Of a stretch of 64,000 nucleotides of DNA, positions 12,501-24,500 are shown in pieces. The notes below the pieces were generated by a model, which did no database searches, was not told the origin of the DNA, and was given only the letters and a program-made list of their open reading frames with translations. Both the position numbers and the translations under genes were made by a program. Origin of the DNA: Norana najaformis (lineage: Eukaryota > Annelida > Clitellata > Crassiclitellata > Hormogastridae); NCBI GenBank assembly GCA_964023275.1, contig OZ029914.1, positions 38,898,924-38,962,923 on the forward strand. Reading direction: 5' to 3'. The stretch's first letter is position 1. Each line of letters starts with the position of its first letter.

Positions 12501-15500
12501 CAAATGTAGAAGGAACGAACGAACAAATGAACAACCGATAGAACAAACGAACAAACGAAAGGCAAATAAAGAAAGGAATGAACGATCGATGGAGCGAATG
12601 AACGAACGTGTATGTATGTAAAGGCCAGCATCTTAGTTGTGTGTGCGCTAGATAAGTATGTGCCAGCATCATAGCCGTTACCATAATTAATGGGTATGGG
12701 GATAGGCTGAACTTCTTTTGGACTAAAAGGAATACGGGGAACCATCTGAAGAATCCTGAACTCAGCGGTTGACTTCATTGTTTGCTCCCAAGCAGACGAT
12801 TCTGACGCATACTCCGAATTGGTCGTAAAGTTCCGTGAGATCGACAGTATTATCGCTGGGAAGAATGACTCGAAAGTCGTTTAATCGAACGAAGTTCATG
12901 ACACATCATGAATAGTCTTATAGAGAAGAAATTGACATCCAGAGACTATCGTAGCTGCATGTCGTATTTAACTCGAATCAAATGAACACTCGAATAAGAG
13001 TCTACGGTCGACGCCAGAATTGATAAGAAAGCAAGCGAAGCCGAGGTGAAGCTAATTCGAAGAGAACAAGTGCGACGACCGCGCTTGAGAGAAAATCGGA
13101 CGTCCACCGTGGATCTCTGGTGTGGTAAGACATCCTGATGCACAAGTGGAAGTGAAGACCCTTCGTCTAGAGAGTCGACAATCAAGCACTACCCAGCCTA
13201 AAGATCAAGATCGGGAGAGCATAGCGACGAGGGAAGTCTGTTAGATTTAGTTTATAATAGATAATACTCAATTCGGTGGTGGCTTAGGTAGGGAAGCTTA
13301 AAACTACGATAGGGCAATAACTGATGGATTTCATTGAATATTTGCTGAACTGTGACTTGATTGTTTACGGATATAAAATATTTCTGCATGCAACTGAAAG
13401 AGCTTGACTATTGATTGCCCATTTATAAGCCTGCACTATCTCTACGCAAATCATTATCTATTAATAAAATTGATGGTTTGTTAATAAAATTGAAGATCTA
13501 CTGTTGGACGTAATAGCTACTCAGTCTGCGGTGAGACGAAGAATTTGCCGAAATGTCAGATTAGGCAAACATGCGACCAACATTGCCCAGATATGTGCAG
13601 ACTTAATGCGTCTGAATCAACAGCTTTAATAGAATTTTGACAAGTTTTTAGCAGCAGCCCATCTTCATTGAAGGAAATTAAGCCTAAAAAGGTGAGGCAC
13701 TTTAGCTAGCAGTTTGTAACAAGCGAGATTAAAAGGCAAAATGTGAATCTAAAATTGTCACAATTGTCGGGCTGTGCCTACCTACTTATACTGAAAATGT
13801 TCTGTGATCATCTGAACATTTCATTTTTTGATTCTTTGCAGACTGTGGTAATGCGTTCTATTCTGGACTTAGTGGAAGAATTTCCACTCGAAATATTGCG
13901 ACATATCATTGGGATCGTACAATTTCTTTCTATTTCATCGCAGTCCCTTCTCGACATAAAGCCTTTATTACCTTCCTGTCATTGCCCCCCTCGTCAATAT
14001 CAAGTTACAAAGTAAGTATTAAAATATAGATTGAAGATGTGACGTATTTTCTGTATGTATGTCCAATGATTGATGGCCACTTTACTGTTTCTAACAGGGC
14101 TCGCAGTTCCAATCTTTATTAATTGAGTACATTGACTAATTCGATTGTAAATCAAAAATTATAATTCCCTACCTTTTAAGTCCATTAAAGCGATAAGAAC
14201 GGAAGAATAGACAACATGTCAACATTTAAAACCAGTTATTAGTTACAAATAACTTATTTAACCTTATTAGGCAGCCATATTGACATAGAACGTCAGTGTT
14301 TGATTTTGACCCTTGTGAGCCAAGGTGGAGTTGCGGTCGATTTAAACGTCTGTTTGTAGATAACTTTCAAGCACTTGGGTGTTTTATAATGTGCTTCTAA
14401 ATAAACTTTGGGTGGCCATTTTGAGGTACTTTGGGTGTATCATACATACGGGCTCATTATGAACACCCGTCCCATTTACAGCGGGATGTACCTATACTAT
14501 GTAGGTTGCTTTTAATATTGCAACACATTTCGTTGGCATTCAGAGTGATAACGCCTTTTTCTGTGAGCTGAAATTTATTTCATGTCTCAATGCAATCGTT
14601 ATTGCGGATTCTTGTGATTGTTGTATTAACTATGTTACGATATGAATCCACTACTGCATTGCCTTATCAAGTCTTTGAATTGGAAGGAGACCAAAGTGAG
14701 GCAAAGGATAAAATTACTTCTGGGAGAATTTGGATTGCTGCTGATATGACACAGCGTGGTTAAGAGGTCTTTTGACTTTATATTATGCACTATCTAAAAA
14801 TTCTGCTGCCAATATATTATAATTGATATATAAAATCAAACCGAATATTTGTAAGATACAGTAGCTCTTGTATGACAGCTTTTTAAAAGTCAAAAGTATG
14901 TCCTTCAGATCTGTTGGAGTTGTAGATTTTTGAGGGCTCTTGGCTGAACCGCCCCTTTTGCCAACCTCTATGCGCATTGATTTCGATTGACGAGTGTAAT
15001 CTTTGTCTGTTAGGTTTCATGTGCAATTGGAAAAGCCTTTGACTTTGAATCGGACAGATTCCCTTATTCACATTTGCCCTCAGATTTGACCATTACATCA
15101 TGCGGCCTTGTAAGAATTTTGATAAACGCAGATTTTCTTTTGCGCGAAGAAGGTCTCGGTCTCGCCTATGATATTATACCAGGTAATTTTTGTTCAGCAT
15201 CAATATTTTTAACTGTTACTTTATTTCTTTACTTTCTGCATTATTTTATATGCAGCTAATACAGATTCCAGTCTCACATATGTGATTGGAATAATATGTT
15301 GAAGAATAAGCAAGACAGAGATCGACTCAACTGATGAGAAACCAAAGTAGTTCACGCGTGTCAAAGTCGATGACTGTTGTTTATGGGATTCAGGTTGCTG
15401 CACCTCTGTCTGGAAGTCAGTATCCCTTGTTCTCTCCAGCTCCTCGCTTTGTTAGAGTCTTCTTTTTTGGCCAATTTGACTTATGTTTGCTGTGTTTATT

Positions 15501-18500
15501 CACCTTCCGCTCTTTCTTTCCATTCTGTCTTAACTACTTGTGTCTTTTGTGTTCGATCAATGTGGCTTGTTCTCGCTTTCTTTGTTCGGAAACTGCTTAC
15601 TGCCACTGAATAGCATTAGTTCAGTGAGTGACAGTGTAAGAGGTTTACTACATTGACTTCCACTCTGGTATCGTTATGATACCAGTTTCTCAACTTCGCA
15701 TTTCAGCTGATCTTTCAAAATCAAGAGTCTCAACTCAATGTTTTTATCTCTTAGTTTTTCAATTATGCTTAATAAATGTCTGACTGAGACGTTCTGTATC
15801 CAGTTTCTAATTCTCTATCAGTCTTTTGCTGAGCATTGTTTCCATCTTACTTATTTAAGTAACCTTATGCGACGACATGTTTTCCAAGCTTAAGCGCAAA
15901 ACAACCTCACCATCTTAGCCCACCAATTACAAGCACATGATGCATATTTGCATCCCCGGCACGTTCAGGTCGTTCCAAAACTTGCTGACTCGACACTTCT
16001 ACATAATGTAGACAAAAATCACGCTAATGAATGAAGTTTGTGATATTTAAATGAATCCACACTTGCATTTTTATATACCCATACTTACGGAAATAAAAAT
16101 TATATATTGTAACGACGTTGTACTGAATTCTGTTTTTAAAAACTTCGCTTCTTTTAACTCAGGAAGTTTCAACTAATCGTGTACACTGTTCAGACTAAAT
16201 TCATCTCAATCTAGGCACAGCTTCTATTCAAAATCTAGCCAGAAACGTTCATTACACTGGATCACACGAAAACATTTTTCGTCTGCTACTAGGCATATGT
16301 TATGTGTACTACACTAAATCGAATCTGCTGATTCCAAATCTGAAGTCAGATTTTGTGTAGCACGTCAGGAGCTTAAGATATGCAGCATACATGCTAATAA
16401 TTATGCAAACTCTTTACAGAACTAGTATTTCCTTATAACTGTGTAATTATGCAAACTCAGAGTATTCATAACAAGAAACAAAATGTTATTCTTTTATAAC
16501 TTGAAATTAAAATATGTTTTAAAATGTAATATAAATATATGTATGTTACTCAGATGAAAGCATACATTTCGAAATTTTGTCTCTAGCTTAACTCTATACG
16601 AGTTCAAAAGTGCTTTAGACACTTGCTCTTGCGCTTGTGAGTGGCCGCTGTTGCCCGCTGCAGAAACCACCAGTAATCGCCCATCATGTTGGAATTGCAG
16701 TGGCCCTGATATCTTGCTTCAAAGGTGGAGATGTCTTGATGGAATCTCTCTCCATGCTCATCGCTTACATCACCCAAGTTTGGTGGGAAAAAATGCAGAT
16801 GGGAATGTAAGAAATGTATTTTTAGTGACATCCGGCAGCCGAGTTGCTTATATGCTGTTAGCATGTTGCTAACGAGTTCAGCATAGTTCTCAGCTCGGTG
16901 ATTCCCAAGGAAGTTTTGCACCACCAACGTACATGCATCCCAAGCGGCAAATTCCAGTGGGTTGAGCTTGGTTCTAAATACAGTATCACGCATTAGTTCG
17001 CGGATTTCTGGCCCAATAAAAATTCCAGCCTTCAGCTTAGCATCAGTTTTGACGGCTCCAAATTTATCTCTCAGATACTGGAAGCCTTGTCCAGTACGAT
17101 CGTTTGCCACTACGAAATTCCTCATGAGGCCCAGTTTAATGTGAAGTGGTGGTAAGTACACTTTCAATGGATCAATCAATGGTTCGTGTTGCACGTTGTG
17201 CCGACCAACAATGTGCTCAGATCTAGGAGGCCACAGTTTCACTTTGTAATGGTTGCTTGTTCCACAAGCACAAAAAGCACATATGTTTTGTGTACCCCAG
17301 CTGTAGGCCTAGAATAAGTGCTACCACTTTGAGGTCGGCACAGATGTTCCATTTGTGGTCAGAGTAGTTGATCACTTTCAAAATGAGTTTCATTGAATCA
17401 TATGTCTCTTTGAGGCCTATAGCGTTGGCTATAGGAACAGACGGCTTTTCGTTACCATTGTGCACAAACACAGCTTTCAAGCTCGCTTGACTGGAATCTA
17501 TGATCAGGAACGTATTCGTAACCTAAATTCAGCATGAGACCGTTCACGTCAGTACAGAAACAGATATCATTTTCCAGTTTGTAATATGTAGCTAACTGTT
17601 TGTGACGATAACGGAAGTGTGATGTTGTGGTACCTTTTTGAAGCAAGTTCCACTCCCCTAGTCTGGAGGCTAAGAGTTCAGATTTCTCCTTTGACAAAGA
17701 TAGGTCCCTCACCAGATCATCTAACTCACCTTGCCTTATCAAATGCGGCCTACCCTCTTCCAAATCTTGATCACTGGATTCATAAACAGTAACGTCATCT
17801 TCTGTATTACCATCAGAACTGTCCGTTTCATCAGCACCCGCAGCAGGCGGAAATGGTACTGGATTCTCTTCATCATGCGGCACTGGCTTTAGAGCGGACT
17901 CGCAATCAGGATAAACGATTTTAGACTTATTTTTCTTTGAAAATCCAGCAACTTTAGTAATGCAGAAATAACAGTATGCATGATGATTTCTTGGCTCGCG
18001 CCACACCATAGGCACAGCAAACGGCATTGAATTCCTTTTGCCATTCAGCCACTGTGTAAGCCCAGAGTAGCACACGGTGCAGCAGACATGAGGTGCCCAA
18101 CTTTTATCCTCGTCTCCAATTTGACATCCAAAATAATACTTGTAAGCAATCATCACTCTCTTAGTTGACTTCTTGCGCTGGTCACAAAGAGTATATTTAC
18201 CACAAACATAGCAAAAATTGTCTGGATGGTTAACACAGCCTCGCCTATTCATTTCAAAATTAAATCTCACACACTAGCTACAGCTGTATAAGAAAACTTC
18301 ACCTTCGTTCTACGCAATCTCGCCTTATATACTGGTATTGATGCTGACGTCAGCTCGCTGACATGCCCAATCATGTCTAGCGGCTGCTGCAGGCTTGCTG
18401 TTAGGAATATTTCAGGCGACACTTGCAGGCATGCACGTATCACTGGCAGCAATCGTGGAGACACATACAACAGAATGTACAGACATAACCGAAAACGAGT

Positions 18501-21500
18501 CCTTACGTCATTACTTGAATGCATGCATAACTTAAAATCTAGACGTGCTGGGCAGATTCTGACTTCATATTTGGAATCAGCACATTTGAATCAATATAAG
18601 GCACATGCATCACTTTCAGTAGCAAAATCGTTGTGATCCAGTGTTATTCATACATGTTCTTCGTTGTTTAGTCTCTCGCAATTACTATTGGTAAAGATCA
18701 GACACTTCCTTTTAGAAGGTATTGCAATTGACCAAAACTTCTCAGCCATAATAATGTATATTTAACGAAAATGTTCTGTGAGCATCTTAATGCGTTTATG
18801 TGCAGATTGTGGCAATACAAACTACTCTGAAGTTACAGCAACAATTTCATCTCCAAGTTATCAGAGTCCCATGTTGTATGCTAATGGCATAAATTGTACC
18901 TATTTCATCTCAGTCCCATCTGCATATAAAGCCGTTCTTAATTTTCTGGCATTCACTACCGAGTCACCGAATGATTGGCTAACAGTAAGTATACATATAT
19001 TTAAACATGAAATGCAGACATACGGAGTTATAATGAATTTTTGACCACTCGAATAAATCGAACAATGATGCATCAGACACCTGAATAAAGGCCCTCATGC
19101 AAGCCCATAATCCTTGCAACGGGCAGTTAGTACCATAATTCTTTTAAAATCTAAAATATGGAGAGCCTTTTTATCCAACTGGAGTTCATATCTAAAATCG
19201 ACGTTTTATGGCGACAGCTTCAGGTTGCTAGAGTCTGAGCAGAAACTCGTTACTGACAAATCAAGGCCTCTTTTACTGATGAAGGTTAGTTAATCTTTGT
19301 TTGTTAGGTTTCATGCGCCAGTGGAGAAGCTTTTAACTGGACACGTTTCTACGGTTCAGTTTTGCCCTCAGATTTGATCATTCCGTCTTGCAACCTTGTA
19401 AGAATATGGTTTTATGCAGACTACAATGTGACCGATACAAGTTTTAGTCTCTCTTACAACATTATAACAGGTAAATATTTGTTCAGCATCAATATTTTTA
19501 ACTGTTACTTTATTTCTTTACTTTCTGCATTATTTTATATGCAGCTAATACAGATTCCAGTCTCACATATGTGATTGGAATAATATGTTGAAGAATAAGC
19601 AAGACAGAGATCGACTCAACTGATGAGAAACCAAAGCAGGTCACGCGTGTCAAAGTCGATGACTGTTGTTTATGGGATTCAGGTTGCTGCACCTCTGACT
19701 GGAAGTCAGAATCCCTTGTTCTCTCCAGCTCCTCGCTTTGTTAGAGTCTTCTTTTTTGGCCAATTTGACTTATGTTTGCTGTGTTTATTCACCTTCCGCT
19801 CTTTCTTTCCATTCTGTCTTAACTACTTGTGTCTTTTGTGTTCGATCAATGTGGCTTGTTCTCGCTTTCTTTGTTCGGAAACTGCTTACTGCCACTGAAT
19901 AGCATTAGTTCAGTGAGTGACAGTGTAAGAGGTTTACTACATTGACTTCCACTCTGGTATCGTTATGATACCAGTTTCTCAACTTCGCATTTCAGCTGAT
20001 CTTTCAAAATCAAGAGTCTCAACTCAATGTTTTTATCTCTTAGTTTTTCAATTATGCTTAATAAATGTCTGTCTGAGACGTTCTGTATCCAGTTTCTAAT
20101 TCTCTATCAGTCTTTTGCTGAGCATTGTTTCCATCTTACTTATTTAAGTAACCTTATGCGACGACATGTTTTCCAAGCTTAAGCGCAAAACAACCTCACC
20201 ATCTTAGCCCACCAATTACAAGCACATGATGCATATTTGCATCCCCGGCACGTTCAGGTCGTTCCAAAACTTGCTGACTCGACACTTCTACATAATGTAG
20301 ACAAAAATCACGCTAATGAATGAAGTTTGTGATATTTAAATGAATCCACACTTGCATTTTTATATACCCATACTTACGGAAATAAAAATTATATATTGTA
20401 ACGACGTTGTACTGAATTCTGTTTTTAAAAACTTCGCTTCTTTTAACTCAGGAAGTTTCAACTAATCGTGTACACTGTTCAGACTAAATTCATCTCAATC
20501 TAGGCACAGCTTCTATTCAAAATCTAGCCAGAAACGTTCATTATTCATACATGTTCATCGTTGTTTAGTCTCTCGCAATTACTATTGGTAAAGATCAGAC
20601 ACTTCCTTTTAGAAGGTATAGCAATTGACCAAAATTTCTCAGCCGTAACAATGTATATTTAACGAAAATGTTCTTTGAGCATCTTAATGCGTTTATGTGC
20701 AGATTGTGGCAATACAAACTACTCTGAAGTTACAGGAACAATTTCATCTCCAAGTTATCAGAATCCCATGTTGCATGCGAATGGCATAAATTGTACCTAT
20801 TTCATCTCAGTCCCGTCTACATATAAAGCCGTTCTTAATTTTCTGGCATTCACTACCGAGTCACCGAATGATTGGCTAGCAGTAAGTGTACATATATTTA
20901 AACATTAAATGCAGACATATGATGCATTCAGCATGGAGTTATAATGAATTTTTGACCACTCGAATAAATCGAACAATGATGCATCAGACACCTGACTTAT
21001 AGCCATCTCATGCAAGCCCATTATCCTTGCAACGGGCAGTTAGTACCATAATTCTTTTAAAATCTAAAATATGGAGGGCCTTTTTTATCCAACTGGAGTT
21101 CATATCTAAAATCGACGTTTTATGGCGACAGCTTCAGGTTGCTAGAGTCTGAGCAGAAACTCGTTACTGACAAATCAAGGCCTCTTTTACTGATGAAGGT
21201 TAGTTAATCTTTGTTTGTTAGGTTTCATGCGCCAGTGGAGAAGCTTTTAACTGGACACGTTTCTACGGTTCAGTTTTGCCCTCAGATTTGACCATTCCGT
21301 CTTGCAACCTTGTAAGAATATGGTTTCATGCAGACTACAATGTGACCAATACAAGTTTTAGTCTCTCTTACAATATTATACCAGGTAAATATTTGTTCAG
21401 CATCAATATTGTTTTGCTTATACGTCTGTTTTAATTGACCTTATTTAGTAATTTGTATGTTACATTTTATATATGCAATTAATGTTAAAAGACATTGTGA

Positions 21501-24500
21501 GGTAGTTTAAGAATAACTGTGTTGGCCAACTTCGAAATTGCTTACACTGGCCAACAGAAAAAATTTTTTTTCTTGTTGCCTTCGGTTTTAGACCTGTTCT
21601 TGGGGTAATTTTGGGCGCTGATTCAGAAAATGTCATTGGATTGAGTGCATCAGGTCTAGTTTCTCAGATATCGTCGATTTTGTAAAGAAAACCCAGTCCA
21701 CTCTTTAAACGATGTCTTTGACAAAACTAAAATGTCATAATAAGCTTTATTTATGGCTAATTATAATTCTTGCTGATTCATATAATGCCTACATCCTTAT
21801 AATGTAAAATCAGCATATCTTGCCGCGTGCTGAGATATTGCTGATTCAACGAAATAACTATTCCGTAGCCTACAGCTTACTCAGCACTAAATTCATGGCC
21901 TCATTTAGAATTTATTTCTGCTTATACAGCGTTTCATGGTTTCGAACTATGTAAATAGATTATGCTGAAGTCAGCATTTATAGCCTATATAAACCGCCTC
22001 CTGAAAGCTAGAGCAGCCGCAGTCGTCTTAGGGCATATTAAGAGTTGGTCGCAAGAACAATCTGTGAATGTGAACATTAAATAACTACATGTTCTTACTA
22101 TTTTTAGGTTAGTCACTTAATTCCTCAGATGCGAACATCCTTAAGGTTATGGCTACTTCCAGATGGAGCAGCATTAACCATCCAGACATATTCTGCTACA
22201 TTTGTGGGGAATACACACTAAAAGCAAACAGGAAACCGATTTCTGAGTTTGTAAAAAGAGCATATGTAGGTTATTTTGGTGTCAAACTTGGAGATCAAGA
22301 TAAGCAATGGGCTCCTCATACAGTATGCAAAACTTGTATTGAACAATTGCGCCACTGGACAACTGGAAAGAGAAGCTGCCTGAAATTTGGTGTACCGATG
22401 GTTTGGAGGGAACAGATAAACCACTTGGACGACTGTTACTTTTGTACGGTTAATATCATAGGCATCAATCGAAATAATCGTCACAATTTGTCTTACCCTG
22501 ATATACCTTCAGCCAGGAGACCTGTTCCGCATTCGGATATTGTACCAGTTCCACCTTTTCGCGAACTACCTCAGCTCTCAGACGATGACACTTGCATGTC
22601 CAATATCGGACAAGATGACGAAAGTGAAGAAAGTGGGGGCAGTGACAGTGATTTCCAATCAACTTCACACAGTGAACGTTTTGACCAAAAAGAGTTGAGT
22701 GATCTGATCAGGGACTTAAATCTTTCCAAAGAGTCCTCTGAATTGCTTGCGTCCAGACTAAAGGAAAAGAATGCACTTCAGCCTGGAACGAAAATTACAA
22801 TTTATAGAAACAGAGAAAAGGATTTGCTGCCATTCTTTACCGAAGACAACAACCTAGTATTCTGTAATGACATCAGCAACTTATTGAAGAAAATTGGTCT
22901 GTCGGATTACAGCCCAGATGAGTGGCGTCTTTTTATCGACAGTTCAAAACGTAGTCTGAAATGTGTGCTTTTAAATAACGGCAACAAATTTGGTTCTATT
23001 CCAATCGGTCACTCCACCAGGATAAAAGAAGAGTACAATGCCATCTCTTTAGTACTGGAAAAGATAAAATACAAAGAACATCAATGGGTAATTTGTGTAG
23101 ACTTGAAGATGGTAAATTTCCTCCTTGGTCAACAAAGTGGCTACACAAAGTATCCCTGCTTTTTGTGTCTTTGGGACAGTAGAGCCAAGCATGAACATTG
23201 GACAAGAAAAGATTGGCCTTCGAGGAAAGACATGGTGGTTGGAGCTCAAAATGTAATCAAGGAATCTTTGGTGGCACGAGATAGGATCATACTGCCACCA
23301 CTACATATAAAGCTAGGCCTGATGAAACAATTTGTCAGGGCTTTGAATAAAGAAGGTTCGTGCTTCGAATACATAGTACACAAGTTACCAGGAATTACAA
23401 TGGAAAAATTGAAGGCTGGAATCTTCGATGGTCCACAGATCAGGCAACTTATGAATGACCCACTTTTCATACCATCAATGAATGAAATCGAATCTTGTGC
23501 CTGGTCTTCCTTTGTTCTTGTAACTAAAAATTTTCTTGGCAACAAGAAGGCAGACAATTATGCACAACTAGTAGAGGATATGCTTCTTCATTTCAACAAG
23601 CTTGGCTGCAACATGAGCATTAAAGTCCATTATCTCCACAGTCACTTAGATCGCTTTCCAGAGAATCTTGGTGACTTCAGCGAAGATCAAGGTGAAAGAT
23701 TTCACCAAGACATCAAAACAATGGAAAATCGATATCAAGGAAGATGGGATGCATACATGATGGCAGACTATTGTTGGAATATTATGCGCGATTGTTCCGG
23801 CAGATGCCACACTCGGAAATCGTACAAAAGGAGCTTCTTCGGTGTCGAATGACTTGAAATTTTTATAACAAACTTGTTCTGTTTGGTATCATATAAGTAC
23901 AGTTTCAGGTACTACCATTTTCTTTTAAGTATTTGTATTATTATGTTTATTTAGTGTATCACATAATAAATTGAGCACTACATAATTATAGCTATAGCCT
24001 TATGTTTTATGGCGAGCAGAGGCAAGGACTGGTATATGGCATAATGTTCTATATCTCGAAAACTAGACCTGCTGGGAGAAAACTGGTGCCTTTTCTGGAA
24101 TCAGCAGGTCAAATATACCCAGAAACAGTTCTAACATTTGAGGCAACAAATTATGTGTTGGCCAGTGTTATCGGTGGAGCTACGAATCCTTGAGTCTCCC
24201 GATTTCTAGCATCGCGTTAACTCGAGGAAATGCCAAAAGTCTTCGACTTTTTTCATTTGCAATCAAAAACAATTAAACCACAGCAGAATTTCTCGAGCCA
24301 ACGAAAATCGATAAATTGATAACGTCAACACTATTCATCGTTATTTTTTTAGTGAAAAAAATTTACTGATTTCACAATATGCAGCCGATAGATCCTGTCA
24401 AAAACACTGTATTTGCAATATATTCTGTCTCAGTATATGGACTTAAACCCTTCGAGTGAGCAAAACATTACCGAGCATAAATATGACTGACCACTGACGT

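Noticed and set aside
12412-12612. Regular GAAC/CAAA units considered as a CRISPR-like or satellite array.
   Set aside because: There are no constant repeats with unique spacers; it is a tetranucleotide microsatellite growing from a retroelement tail, in animal DNA.
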